Counted from the stretch's first letter, positions 26,932 to 34,766 are shown. The stretch: 46,186 nucleotides of DNA from Verrucomicrobiota bacterium (GCA_003218135.1 QHNQ01000013.1:1-46186); one strand, 5' to 3'. Notes: a model not told the origin generated them from the sequence alone. Made by a program: numbers and translations.

Positions 26932-27873
26932 ATGCAACAAATTGCGGTTCGCGTTCCGGCGAGCACTTCCAATCTTGGTCCCGGTTTCGATTGTCTCGGT
27001 ATCGCGCTGCGGATCTACAACACGATTACAATTGCGCCCGATGAATTGCCCCGGCAGCTTCGACCGCCAATTGTCTCCGAGGCAGCGGATCTATTTTTTA
27101 AACAGGCGCGTCGTCGCGCCTTTTCGTTTTCCTGTTCGATCATGGAACAGATTCCGCGCTCCCGGGGCCTGGGCAGCAGTGCAACGATTCGGCTCGGGGC
27201 TTTGCTTGCGCTCAACCGGCTCAGCGGTGATCCGCTCGACAGATTCACGATCTTTAGGGTCTGCGCCGAACTGGAAAAACATCCCGATAATGCCGCGCCG
27301 GCGACATTCGGCGGGTTCACGGCGATAGGGTCAGCGCGCTGCGCCGACCGGACGCCCCGGCGGGGCGTCTCTACCATAAACTCGGACGCATGCCCTACCG
27401 TTCAGCGCTTCGCAGTCTCGCCGCACTTGTATTTCGTTCTGTTTGTTCCTGAGATGGAGATTCAAACCGCACATGCACGTAAAATTCTGCCCTCGAAAAT
27501 TTCGCACACTGCAGCGGTCGAGAATTGCGCGAACGCGTGCGCGCTTACCGCGGCTTTCGGGTCACAAGATTACCAAAAACTGCGCGGCACTTTTGTTGAT
27601 CACCTTCACCAGCCGTTTCGCGCAAAACTGATTCGCTTCCTGCCACGCGTCATTGCCGCTGCCGAGGAGGCAGGTGCGCTCGGCGCGTTCCTAAGCGGAA
27701 GCGGTTCGACTGTCGCAGCTGTTACACTTCAAGCGCAAAAAAGAATTGCGGCTGCCATGGCGCGTGCTGCAAAAACTCCGGGCCGCACCATTATCACTCA
27801 GGCTGATAACCGTGGCGCGCGTCTTTTCCGATCACCTATCACTCATCACTTTCCCTATGGGCCGCCGGCTTGA
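26932..27873 (+). CDS. thrB: homoserine kinase with in-frame REP insertion
   Basis: From ATG 26932 (MQQIAVRVPASTSNLGPGFDCLG) the product is 313 aa. The GHMP kinase signature is IPRSRGLGSSATI (about 74-86). The N-terminal PASTSNLGPGFD and the C-terminal GALGAFLSGSGST complete the family pattern. It phosphorylates homoserine in threonine synthesis. Between AIGSA (about 135) and VQRF (about 157) about 20 residues are encoded by a REP-like palindrome (27351-27369 plus flank). ThrB homologues normally pass directly from GGF...to the next strand here. The insertion is in frame, so the protein may still fold. The 3' end overlaps the lpxK start by 17 bases. Confidence 0.92.
   Translation: MQQIAVRVPASTSNLGPGFDCLGIALRIYNTITIAPDELPRQLRPPIVSEAADLFFKQARRRAFSFSCSIMEQIPRSRGLGSSATIRLGALLALNRLSGDPLDRFTIFRVCAELEKHPDNAAPATFGGFTAIGSARCADRTPRRGVSTINSDACPTVQRFAVSPHLYFVLFVPEMEIQTAHARKILPSKISHTAAVENCANACALTAAFGSQDYQKLRGTFVDHLHQPFRAKLIRFLPRVIAAAEEAGALGAFLSGSGSTVAAVTLQAQKRIAAAMARAAKTPGRTIITQADNRGARLFRSPITHHFPYGPPA
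27351..27376. repeat. REP-like palindrome inside thrB
   Basis: GACGCCCC/GGGGCGTC with a GGC loop is an 8-bp perfect stem, followed by TCTACC. A partner-like TGCCCTACC lies 21 bases downstream. It is read in frame as part of ThrB. Confidence 0.7.
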
Positions 27874-29044
27874 GCAATTAGAAGAATTCGGGATCGACGT
27901 GGTTCTCGAGCGCCGCCATGGCGTCCGAGCATCGGTGCTGCGCGGCATTCTTTACGGTCTTTCATTCGTTTATGACCGCTTGGTGCAGGTACGGCTTTAT
28001 CTCTATCGCAAGAGAGTCTTCCGCGAACGCGCGCTCGGCTGTCTGGTCATTAGTATCGGCAACCTCACCGTGGGCGGTACGGGTAAAACGCCAATTGTTG
28101 AGAAGTTTGCGCGTGCGTTGCAGGCGGGTGGACGGCGCATCGCTATCCTGAGTCGCGGGTACAAAAGCGTACCGCGGAAGCGAAATTGGTTCACCTGGCT
28201 GCGCGGAGACTTCGATCCTCCTCGCGTTGTCTCCGACGGCAAATCATTGCTGCTCGACTCGCTGACAGCGGGCGACGAGCCTTATATGCTCGCACACAAT
28301 TTGAAGGACGTGATTGTGCTGGTGGATAAAGACCGGGTAAAAAGCGGCCGGTTGGCGATCGATAAATGGCAGGTCGATACATTGTTGCTCGATGATGGGT
28401 TTCAGTATCTGCATCTGAAGCATCGGCTCGACATGGTGCTCGTCGATCGGCAAGCGCCTTTCGGAAACGAATTTCTGCTTCCCCGAGGGACGTTGCGCGA
28501 AACGCCGCGCAATCTCCGTCGCGCCAGCTACATCTTTATCACAAAAAATACCGGTGAGCCTAATTTCGAACTGATGAGGCGCATCCGGCGCTACAATCGC
28601 ACCGCCGAAGTCATCGAATGCGCGCATAAACCGCTCCATCTGGAGAATGTTTTTAACGGCGAACGATTGCCGCTGGACGCTTTGCACGACGCGTTCATTG
28701 GTTCGCTCTGCGCGATCGCGGCGCCTGAGAGCTTCGAAAAAGCGCTGGAGAAACTTGGTGCGCATGTCGATCTCGCGAAGCGCTACATCGATCATCATTA
28801 TTACACGGAGGCGGAACTGATCAGTTTCATCAATCGCTGCATCCGGCGCGACCTGGCGATGATTGTGACCACCGAGAAAGATTCCGTGCGGATGCCGCGT
28901 CTCTCTGAAGCGGAATTAAAGGTGCCGATCTATTTTCTGCGGGTGGAAATCGAAATTTTGAGCGGCCACGAAAGCTGGGAACATTGCGTCGCGCGGATCT
29001 GTAAACCCAAACCCATGCTCTCGCCGGAGCGCTTTTTCGCCTGA
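27857..29044 (+). CDS. lpxK: tetraacyldisaccharide 4'-kinase
   Basis: From ATG 27857 ([20 protein letters not shown]) the product is 395 aa. The Walker A-type P-loop is [16 protein letters not shown] (about 67-82). ILSRGYK and the LpxK motif [14 protein letters not shown] are present, as is the C-terminal [10 protein letters not shown] and [10 protein letters not shown]. An N-terminal hydrophobic helix (about 27-50) anchors it to the inner membrane. It adds the 4'-phosphate to the lipid A precursor, so the cell is expected to make lipid A. It overlaps the end of thrB by 17 bases, so it is probably co-transcribed. Confidence 0.96.
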   Translation: MGRRLEQLEEFGIDVVLERRHGVRASVLRGILYGLSFVYDRLVQVRLYLYRKRVFRERALGCLVISIGNLTVGGTGKTPIVEKFARALQAGGRRIAILSRGYKSVPRKRNWFTWLRGDFDPPRVVSDGKSLLLDSLTAGDEPYMLAHNLKDVIVLVDKDRVKSGRLAIDKWQVDTLLLDDGFQYLHLKHRLDMVLVDRQAPFGNEFLLPRGTLRETPRNLRRASYIFITKNTGEPNFELMRRIRRYNRTAEVIECAHKPLHLENVFNGERLPLDALHDAFIGSLCAIAAPESFEKALEKLGAHVDLAKRYIDHHYYTEAELISFINRCIRRDLAMIVTTEKDSVRMPRLSEAELKVPIYFLRVEIEILSGHESWEHCVARICKPKPMLSPERFFA

Positions 29045-29058
29045 CCGCTTTCTGAATT

Positions 29059-29095
29059 CGACGTTGGACGTTGAGCGTTGGACGTTGAACGTTGG
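29059..29095. repeat. ACGTTGGACGTTG-type dispersed repeat between lpxK and the LigD polymerase gene
   Basis: Tandem units ACGTTGGACGTTGAGC, GTTGGACGTTGAACGTTGG make up most of the spacer. It is the reverse complement of the AACGTCCAAC repeat in the purS 3' end. Confidence 0.75.
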
Positions 29096-29103
29096 TTTCA
29101 CCC

Positions 29104-30021
29104 ATGTCCCAGAAGGCGCAGCTCGTTGTTGAAGGCAAAAAACTTTCGGTATCAAATCTGGACAAGGTTCTTTATCCCAAGGTCGGTTTCACCAAAGGGC
29201 AGGTGATAGATTACTTCATTCGCGTCGCGCCGGTGCTTTTGCCGCACTTGAAGGACCGGCCGCTCACGATGAAGCGCTATCCAGATGGCGTGGAAGGTGA
29301 GTTTTTCTACGAAAAGAACTGTCCGTCGCACCGGCCGAAATGGGTGAAGACGGCCAAGGTATGGAGCGAAGGCAATCAACAAATCATGCATTACTGCCTC
29401 GCAAATGATCTGCCCACTCTCGTCTGGGCCGCAAACCTGGCGGACCTCGAGCTGCACACGTCACTCTCCCGCAAAAATAAGATCGAGCGCCCGACTACGA
29501 TGGTGTTCGATCTCGACCCCGGCGCGCCTGCGGACATCGTCCAATGCTGCCAGGTCGGCGTTTGGCTCCGCGATTTGTTAGCCGAGATGAAACTGAAGAG
29601 CTGGGCGAAAACCAGCGGATCAAAAGGGCTTCAAGTTTACGTGCCGCTCAATACGGCGATCACTTATGACGAAACGAAGAATTTATCGCGTGCGCTTGCG
29701 CAACATCTCGAGCACGAACACGCCGACCGCGTGACTTCAAACATGTCCAAGGCAGTGCGCAAAGGGAAAGTGTTCGTCGATTGGAGCCAGAACGACGAAC
29801 ACAAAACCACCATCTGCGCTTATTCCCTTCGTGCCAAGGAAGAACCGACTGTTTCCACTCCCGTCACCTGGAACGAAGTCGAGAACTGTCTGAAAAAGAA
29901 AAATGCTCAACTTCTGAAATTCCGGTCCGATCAGGTCCTCGCCCGCATGGAAAAACTCGGTGACCTCTTTGAGCCTGTCGAAAACCTTAAACAAAAGCCG
30001 CCGCGAAAGTGGAAACTCTGA
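29104..30021 (+). CDS. LigD polymerase/primase module (stand-alone)
   Basis: From ATG 29104 the product is 305 aa, the usual size of a stand-alone LigD Pol (archaeo-eukaryotic primase fold). Key features are LSVSNLDKVLYPKVGFTKGQVIDY near the N-terminus, HRPKWVKT, and the metal pair VFDLDPG (Asp 136 and 138). The nucleotide-binding TSGSKGLQVYVPL (170-182) and the third acidic site KVFVDWSQN follow. Pol adds ribo- or deoxynucleotides at breaks before ligation. PE and ligase are encoded about 11.4 kb upstream, so LigD is divided into separate polypeptides here. The start codon follows a repeat array with no Shine-Dalgarno. Confidence 0.94.
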   Translation: MSQKAQLVVEGKKLSVSNLDKVLYPKVGFTKGQVIDYFIRVAPVLLPHLKDRPLTMKRYPDGVEGEFFYEKNCPSHRPKWVKTAKVWSEGNQQIMHYCLANDLPTLVWAANLADLELHTSLSRKNKIERPTTMVFDLDPGAPADIVQCCQVGVWLRDLLAEMKLKSWAKTSGSKGLQVYVPLNTAITYDETKNLSRALAQHLEHEHADRVTSNMSKAVRKGKVFVDWSQNDEHKTTICAYSLRAKEEPTVSTPVTWNEVENCLKKKNAQLLKFRSDQVLARMEKLGDLFEPVENLKQKPPRKWKL

Positions 30022-30043
30022 ATCTAGCAAACAATTATCGAAC

Positions 30044-30298
30044 ATGAATAGCCAGCTATGGTTTGATGTGATCGGATGGGTAGGGGCAGCTGCTCTCCTT
30101 GTCGCTTACGCGATGATTTCCCATAAGAAATTGGAAGGAGACTCGGCTACGTATCAATTACTCAATATCAGCGGCAGCATTCTGTTGGCCGTAAACACTA
30201 TCTTCTATGGATCCTATCCCTCCACGTTTGTGAATCTCATCTGGGCGGGGATAGCTGTCTTCTCAATCGCAGCGAGAAGGCGAACTGGTTCTCGTTGA
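30044..30298 (+). CDS. small multi-pass membrane protein, CBU_0592-like
   Basis: From ATG 30044 (MNSQLWFDVIGWVGAAALLVAY) the product is 84 aa with three hydrophobic segments (about 8-24, 40-56 and 58-76). LINISGSI-type sequence (LLNISGSILLAVNTIFYGSYPS) and the ending match small uncharacterised membrane proteins of the CBU_0592 kind, for which no function is established. It lies 22 bases after the LigD polymerase gene. Confidence 0.7.
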   Translation: MNSQLWFDVIGWVGAAALLVAYAMISHKKLEGDSATYQLLNISGSILLAVNTIFYGSYPSTFVNLIWAGIAVFSIAARRRTGSR

Positions 30299-30323
30299 GT
30301 TTATATGAAGCTGTTAATCAGTA

Positions 30324-30352
30324 GAGATGTCTCGACTTCGCTCGACATGACA
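30324..30352. repeat. GAGATGTCTCGACTTCGCTCGACATGAC-type dispersed repeat
   Basis: An imperfect copy of the widespread GTCAT-TCTGAGCGAAGCGAAGAATCTC motif ends two bases before the cupin start at 30355. Related copies lie at 34164-34192, 34227-34257, 42413-42438 and 42493-42519. Confidence 0.65.
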
Positions 30353-30354
30353 AG

Positions 30355-30855
30355 ATGCGGAAAATAAATCTCAAAGAAGTTCCGGAGCAGGAGCGGAAAT
30401 CTCCAAAGGGAAAGTTCGGGAGGTTTTCCAAGAACATTTCCATTGCGCTCGGGCGCGAACCGGAGTCACTCGATCTCTCGAAGCGGCATCCGTTTGATCT
30501 CGCGCTGGTGCGGATTCCGAAAGGCAAGACGCTTTGTCCATACCACGCGCATGCGGCTGAATCCGAGCTCTACCTGGTCGTTTCCGGCCGCGGCAGCGTA
30601 CGCGACAAGGACGCAATCACTGAAGTCGAGCCGGGCGATGCCTTCTTGTTTCAACCCGGTGAAGCGCACCAACTCAGCAACGCTGGCGACGAGGATTTCG
30701 TTTATTACGTGATCGCCGATAATCCGCGCAGCGGCGGGGCGACTGGGGATTCCTGCTATTATCCCGACAGCGGCAAATGGGCGGTGGTAAACGACGCCTT
30801 GGAGGAAATAGTGGTGAAGGGGACTGAGACCGATTACTTCGATGGCGAAGAATGA
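30355..30855 (+). CDS. cupin domain protein, copy 1
   Basis: The 166-aa product has a central cupin with motif 1 PYHAHAAESELYLVVSG (about 62-78; two His and one Glu) and motif 2 PGDAFLFQPGEAHQLSNAG (about 92-110; His 104). The conserved N-terminal part and the ending KGTETDYFDGEE are shared with copy 2. A metal-binding jelly-roll fold is expected; the ligand is unknown. The ATG is two bases after a dispersed repeat, so no native Shine-Dalgarno remains. It is not a fragment of a known enzyme that I recognise. Confidence 0.8.
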   Translation: MRKINLKEVPEQERKSPKGKFGRFSKNISIALGREPESLDLSKRHPFDLALVRIPKGKTLCPYHAHAAESELYLVVSGRGSVRDKDAITEVEPGDAFLFQPGEAHQLSNAGDEDFVYYVIADNPRSGGATGDSCYYPDSGKWAVVNDALEEIVVKGTETDYFDGEE

Positions 30856-30864
30856 CCTCCGAAT

Positions 30865-30923
30865 TGTACGGCGTCTGTGTCAGACGCCGAGCCATGGGTC
30901 GGCGGTCACAGACCGCAGCTACA
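30865..30923. repeat. REP-like palindromic element between cupin copies 1 and 2
   Basis: TGTACGGCG...GCAGCTACA with inner GGCGTCTGTGTCAGACGCC and CGGTCACAGACCG palindromes. It ends seven bases before the ATG of copy 2. Confidence 0.75.
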
Positions 30924-30930
30924 GTTTTCA

Positions 30931-31419
30931 ATGCGCAAGGTAAATATTAACGAGATCAAAGAAGATCCATGGCAATCGCCCGGCGAAAAGTACGCCGTGT
31001 GCTTCAAAGGAATTTCGGAAGCGCTCGGGCGCCAACCTGCCTCGCTCGATTTGTCCAAGCGTCATCCGTTCGACTTGGAATGGAGTCGCGTGCCTCCCGG
31101 GAAACCAAATTTCCCGTATCACGCGCACTCAGCCCAATGGGAACTGTATCTGGTTGTTTCGGGCAAAGGAACTGTTCGCCACAAAGACGGCAGGACCGAG
31201 GTCGTAGCCGGCGACGCGTTCATCTTCGGGCCAAACGAACCGCATCAGATCATTAATTCAAGTGAGGAAGATCTTACTTACTACATTATCGCAGATAATC
31301 CTATTGGCGAATCCTCTTACTATCCTGACAGCGGGAAGTGGAAAGTAAATAAATCATCCGCGGCAGATCGCATCGTGATAAAAGGTCAGGAAACAGATTA
31401 CTTCGACGGCGAAGAGTAA
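30931..31419 (+). CDS. cupin domain protein, copy 2
   Basis: From ATG 30931 the product is 162 aa. It is a tandem paralogue of the upstream gene: LDLSKRHPFDLEWSRVPPGK, motif 1 PYHAHSAQWELYLVVSG, motif 2 GDAFIFGPNEPHQIINSS, then YYPDSGKWKV and KGQETDYFDGEE. The two copies differ mainly at the N-terminus and in the NPRSGGATGDS loop, which is shorter here. Gene duplication with later repeat insertion into the spacer is the simplest reading. Confidence 0.8.
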   Translation: MRKVNINEIKEDPWQSPGEKYAVCFKGISEALGRQPASLDLSKRHPFDLEWSRVPPGKPNFPYHAHSAQWELYLVVSGKGTVRHKDGRTEVVAGDAFIFGPNEPHQIINSSEEDLTYYIIADNPIGESSYYPDSGKWKVNKSSAADRIVIKGQETDYFDGEE

Positions 31420-31432
31420 AGTCTGTCTTTAG

Positions 31433-31505
31433 CGCAGAGACCGCAGAGAACGCAGAGCAGACGCAGGTCAGATTTTTCTCGGCGACCTCCGCGATCTTTG
31501 CGGTT
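31433..31505. repeat. CGCAGAGACCGCAGAGAACGCAGAG-type dispersed repeat
   Basis: GCAGAG units (AGCGCAGAGACCGCAGAG, AACGCAGAGCAGACGCAG) are followed by a complementary arm CGGCGACCTCCGCGATCTTTGCGG. The pairing of CCGC/GCGG-rich arms gives a large imperfect hairpin. It fills the spacer before the third cupin gene. Confidence 0.65.
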
Positions 31506-31516
31506 AGATTTTGGTC

Positions 31517-31903
31517 ATGGAACCAAACAAATCCCCGCAGGATTTTCCATATAAGACTTATCTCAACATTCTGCATGGACCACTCGAGCTGATCGATGTG
31601 CAGAAATTGGCCGATGCGTGCACGGACAAGTGGTACAATCAGACGCTTTGCAAGGTCAACGACTCCGTCGTCAGGATGGCAGTAGTGCAGGGTGAGTACC
31701 ACTGGCATGAGCACAAGGACATTGATGAATTCTTTTTCGTTCTCGATGGAAATTTCCTCATCGACCTTGAAGATCGTGTTATCGATCTCTGCCCGCGGCA
31801 GGGCTTTGTTGTTCCCAAAGGCGTGCGCCATCGCCCACGCGCACCTGAGCGAACAGTGATTCTCATGGTCGAGCGCGCGGACATTGTTCCGACTGGCGAC
31901 TGA
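31517..31903 (+). CDS. cupin domain protein, short form
   Basis: From ATG 31517 (MEPNKSPQDFPYKTYLNILHG) the product is 128 aa. Motif 1 is YHWHEHKDIDEFFFVLDG (about 60-77, HxHxH then Glu). Motif 2 has CPRQGFVVPKGVRHRP (His 107). The sequence is distinct from the two upstream cupins. It is a single-domain, probably metal-binding protein of unknown substrate. An in-frame TTG two codons upstream is an alternative start. Confidence 0.78.
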   Translation: MEPNKSPQDFPYKTYLNILHGPLELIDVQKLADACTDKWYNQTLCKVNDSVVRMAVVQGEYHWHEHKDIDEFFFVLDGNFLIDLEDRVIDLCPRQGFVVPKGVRHRPRAPERTVILMVERADIVPTGD

Positions 31904-31907
31904 ATGT

Positions 31908-31924
31908 GCAGGCGACACGCCTGC
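31908..31924. repeat. GCAGGCG/CGCCTGC palindrome
   Basis: GCAGGCG (31908-31914), ACA loop, CGCCTGC (31918-31924). It resembles the core of the REP-like family without its GTAG end. It lies five bases after the cupin stop and 15 bases before the next start. Confidence 0.6.
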
Positions 31925-31939
31925 CACTATAGAGTAGCC

Positions 31940-32428
31940 GTGAAGATAATTTCGGGCGGACAGACAGGCGTGGATCGGGCGGCACTCGATGTCGCGCTCA
32001 AGCATGGAATCGACTGCGGCGGTTGGTGTCCCGCTGGACGTCTCGATGAGTTCGGAAGGATTCCTGATGAGTATCCATTGCGGGAATTGGAAACAGGCGG
32101 TTTCACCGAGCGCACTTTGCAGAACGTCAAGGACTCAGATGGGACTGTTATCATTCACTCCGGCCAGTTAAGCGGCGGCACCGAGCAAACGGTCCGCTTC
32201 TGCCAAGAGCTACGACAGCCACACGAGTTGATCGACGCATCGCAGTTTTCGCCAGAAAACGGGGCGAAATTGATTTCTGATTTTACCCACAAGTACAAGA
32301 TCGAGATTCTCAACGTTGCTGGCCCGCGTCAAAGCGAGTGGGCAGACGGATACGGATATGCGTTTCGTGTTTTCGATCGCGCTTTGAAGTCGATTAGGAG
32401 CAAGAGCACGAGCAGGAGTAAAAGATAA
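31940..32428 (+). CDS. putative molybdenum carrier protein (YpsA/Mo-carrier, SLOG-like)
   Basis: From a probable GTG at 31940 (VKIISGGQTGVDRAALDVALKHG) the product is 162 aa. The glycine-rich SGGQTGVDRAALD loop, GGWCPAGRLDEFGRIPD, and NVKDSDGTVIIHSG are the hallmarks of the PF12694-type family. It has a Rossmann-like fold related to lysine decarboxylase-like nucleotide-binding proteins. The named role (Mo cofactor carriage) rests on family annotation. The last about 15 residues are Ser/Arg/Lys-rich (SKSTSRSKR). It ends two bases before the convergent lolC/E stop. Confidence 0.82.
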   Translation: MKIISGGQTGVDRAALDVALKHGIDCGGWCPAGRLDEFGRIPDEYPLRELETGGFTERTLQNVKDSDGTVIIHSGQLSGGTEQTVRFCQELRQPHELIDASQFSPENGAKLISDFTHKYKIEILNVAGPRQSEWADGYGYAFRVFDRALKSIRSKSTSRSKR

Positions 32429-32430
32429 AA

Positions 32431-33723
32431 TCACTCGTATCGCAGCGCTTTCACTGGGTCCAACCGCGCAGCGAAGTAGGCAGGAATCAATGCTGCAAAG
32501 GAACAGATCAAAAATGCGCTGATGCAGATAATGGCGACGTCTCGCGGGATGACTTCCGCGGGAATAGAGGAGAATTGATAAACTTCGCGCGGGAAGATCT
32601 CGATATGCAACGTCGATGCCAGCCAGTGGCTGAATTCGTTGCGGTAACGGATCAGCGTCATTCCTAACCCGAGGCCGGTAAGCGTTCCGAAAAGGCCGAC
32701 GATTGTTCCCTGGCCAAGGAAAACCCAGATGATTTGCGCAACGTTCGCTCCCAGCGCTTTCACAATTCCGATCTCGCGCCGTTTCTGAACCGTCACCGTG
32801 ATTAGTGTGCTCATGATTCCGAACGCCGCGACTACCACTATAAAAAACAGGAGGAAAAACATTACCGACCGTTCGAGTCGCACAGCTTCGAAATATTGAT
32901 GGTTCATGTCGATCCACGTCTGCGCGTACTCCGGTGGTTGGAGAAATTGTTGAATCCCCTGTTTTACTCGCTCGGCGCCGTATGGGTTGTCGGTCTTAAC
33001 GGTGATGCCATGCAACGCATCCTCGAGGCCATATAGCTCCTGTCCGACGTGAACGGGCACGAGAAGATACTCGGAATCGTGCAGGTAGTGGCCGGTCTCA
33101 AAAATACCGGTGACGGTGAGTTCTTTCGGGAGAATCACCTCTCGCAACTCGTCGATTGTTTTTTTCTCTTCTTCGCCCTTGGCGTTCTCCAGTTTTTTAA
33201 TGCTGTCGAGCATCTGACCAAGATTACCCGGCGAATAGACGGTTATCTTGTCGCCTACGCTTGCTTGAAGTTTTCGGGCGAGCTCAATCCCGAGCACGGC
33301 CGATTCGCCTTCCAGATCAAGTTTGCCGTATTTAATGAATTTTCGCAGCGGAATGACTTTTTCTTCCTGCTGGGGATCAATGCCCCGCATGAGCGGTGCG
33401 AGCCGCCGGTTTTGAAATTCTACGATCACTGGGCCTTGAATGAAGGGTGCCGTTGCGACAACGCCCGTTGTGTTGTCGATCTTTGTTTTGAGTGTCCGCC
33501 AATCACGCAAGACGTCCTCGGAACTCACGAGAATGTGTGCATCGAAATCAATCACCTTCTGGCGCAGCTCGCGGTCGAATCCGGTCATTACCGAGATGAC
33601 GAGAATCAACACCGTCACGCCCAGCATCACCCCGAGCACCGAGATCAGTGTGATGATAGAGAGAAATGTGCGCTTCGGTTTCAAATACCGCAGCGCCAGG
33701 AAAAGGCTAAATGGCAGGTTCAA
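32431..33723 (-). CDS. lipoprotein-releasing ABC transporter permease, LolC/LolE family
   Basis: The 430-aa product has a TTG start at 33723 with AGGAG four bases upstream, a good Shine-Dalgarno (GCTAGGAGCGAATTG). The N-terminus reads LALRYLKPKRTFLSIITLISVLGVMLGVTVLIL (first membrane helix about 22-46). It is followed by a large periplasmic MacB-like domain (about 50-270) and three C-terminal helices, ending RLDPVKALRYE, typical of FtsX/LolE. It helps extract lipoproteins from the inner membrane with LolD. No lolD is adjacent; the upstream neighbour is a DUF2237 gene. Whether it is LolC, LolE or a fused-function single permease cannot be told. Confidence 0.88.
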   Translation of the reverse strand: MNLPFSLFLALRYLKPKRTFLSIITLISVLGVMLGVTVLILVISVMTGFDRELRQKVIDFDAHILVSSEDVLRDWRTLKTKIDNTTGVVATAPFIQGPVIVEFQNRRLAPLMRGIDPQQEEKVIPLRKFIKYGKLDLEGESAVLGIELARKLQASVGDKITVYSPGNLGQMLDSIKKLENAKGEEEKKTIDELREVILPKELTVTGIFETGHYLHDSEYLLVPVHVGQELYGLEDALHGITVKTDNPYGAERVKQGIQQFLQPPEYAQTWIDMNHQYFEAVRLERSVMFFLLFFIVVVAAFGIMSTLITVTVQKRREIGIVKALGANVAQIIWVFLGQGTIVGLFGTLTGLGLGMTLIRYRNEFSHWLASTLHIEIFPREVYQFSSIPAEVIPRDVAIICISAFLICSFAALIPAYFAARLDPVKALRYE

Positions 33724-33774
33724 TTCGCTCCTAGCGTGGCGGCAAAATCGGCGGGATTCAAACGTACGCGCAAG

Positions 33775-34134
33775 CTATTTCAGTGCATGCGCTCTTAATT
33801 CTTCCAGTGTGACGAATTCGAGCGCGGACGCGTGCGTTGCTTCAAGGTCAACAGGCGCGGCGCGGTTATGATCCAGCGCGCTCTTCCAGCGCGTCACACA
33901 CACGCACCATTTGTCGCCCGGTTTCAATCCGGGGAAGCCGAATTCCGGATGCGGCGTAACGAGATCGTTGCCGTCGAGTACGGAATAATCCAAAAATTCC
34001 TGTGTGACTTTAACGCAAACGGTATGCAGCCCAATGTCTTCCGGTCCTGTTCGACAAAAACCGTCGCGGTAAAATCCGGTCAGCGGGTCGCGACAACAAC
34101 ATTTCAACTCGGTCCCAAGAACATTCGTCGGCAT
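33775..34134 (-). CDS. DUF2237 family protein
   Basis: From ATG 34134 (MPTNVLGTELKCCCRDPLTGFYRDGFC) the product is 119 aa; a TTG two codons upstream is possible. The CCCRDPLTGFYRDGFC start, HTVCVKVTQEFLDYS, PHPEFGFPGLKPGDKWCVC and RW blocks are the full DUF2237 pattern. Several conserved Cys (about 12-14, 27, 41, 79, 81) suggest metal or redox involvement. No function is established for the family. Confidence 0.9.
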   Translation of the reverse strand: MPTNVLGTELKCCCRDPLTGFYRDGFCRTGPEDIGLHTVCVKVTQEFLDYSVLDGNDLVTPHPEFGFPGLKPGDKWCVCVTRWKSALDHNRAAPVDLEATHASALEFVTLEELRAHALK

Positions 34135-34163
34135 AAACAAGTATCAGCAACTCTAGTATTAGT

Positions 34164-34257
34164 GTCGTGTTGAGCGAAGCGAAACATCTCGGTTTTGTTT
34201 CTAGCGCACTCCTCCAGGAAAGATCAGAGATTCTTCGCTCCGCTCAGAATGACATGG
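34164..34257. repeat. pair of inverted TGAGCGAAGCGAA-type repeats
   Basis: Copy a (34164-34192) reads TCGTGTTGAGCGAAGCGAAA and CATCTC. Copy b (34227-34257) is the opposite orientation, GAGATTCTTCGCTCCGCTCA then GAATGACAT. They form the spacer between the divergent DUF2237 and VOC genes. Confidence 0.7.
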
Positions 34258-34303
34258 GCAGATAGGCTATGGTATTAAAAAACGCTATCGAGCAGAAAAA
34301 CCG

Positions 34304-34759
34304 ATGCCAATCCGCGCCAAATACGTTCACACCAATCTGATTGCGAGAGACTGGAAACGACTGGTTCAATTTTATTCCGAGGTGTTTGGATGCCAACCCA
34401 AAGGCCCTGAACGCGATTTGTCGGGCAACTGGCTCGACAGCGTGAATGCGGTCCCGAACGCGCATCTTCGCGGCGTTCACCTACGCTTGCCCGGCTACGG
34501 TGATGACGGTCCGACACTTGAGATTTTCAGCTATGATCAATTGATCGAGCACGGCCTGCCGGCAGCGAACCAGTGCGGGTTCGCGCACATCGCATTTGCA
34601 GTCGACGACGTCGATCAAGCGTTGCAGGCGGTGATTGCAGCGGGCGGCAGCGCAGTTGCAAACATTGCGACGACACAAGTAAATGGTGTCGGTACGCTTC
34701 GCGTTGTTTATGCGCGCGATCCGGAAGGGAACATTATTGAATTCCAAAAGTGGAGTTGA
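34304..34759 (+). CDS. VOC superfamily (glyoxalase/bleomycin-resistance-like) protein
   Basis: The 151-aa product has the paired beta-alpha-beta-beta-beta modules of the VOC fold. Module one is YVHTNLIARDWKRLVQFYSEVFGC (about 7-30) with LEIFSY. Module two is GFAHIAFAVDDVDQALQAVIAAGGSA (about 92-117) with the last strand VVYARDPEGNIIEFQKWS. Candidate metal ligands are His 9 or His 95 and the terminal Glu. The substrate is unknown. The next gene starts eight bases after its stop. Confidence 0.85.
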   Translation: MPIRAKYVHTNLIARDWKRLVQFYSEVFGCQPKGPERDLSGNWLDSVNAVPNAHLRGVHLRLPGYGDDGPTLEIFSYDQLIEHGLPAANQCGFAHIAFAVDDVDQALQAVIAAGGSAVANIATTQVNGVGTLRVVYARDPEGNIIEFQKWS

Positions 34760-34766
34760 CGCGTTT

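Noticed and set aside
34683-34766. Extended N-terminus for the 2H phosphoesterase gene
   Set aside because: The earlier codons overlap the VOC gene and lack homology; GTG 34767 with GGAG upstream is simpler.
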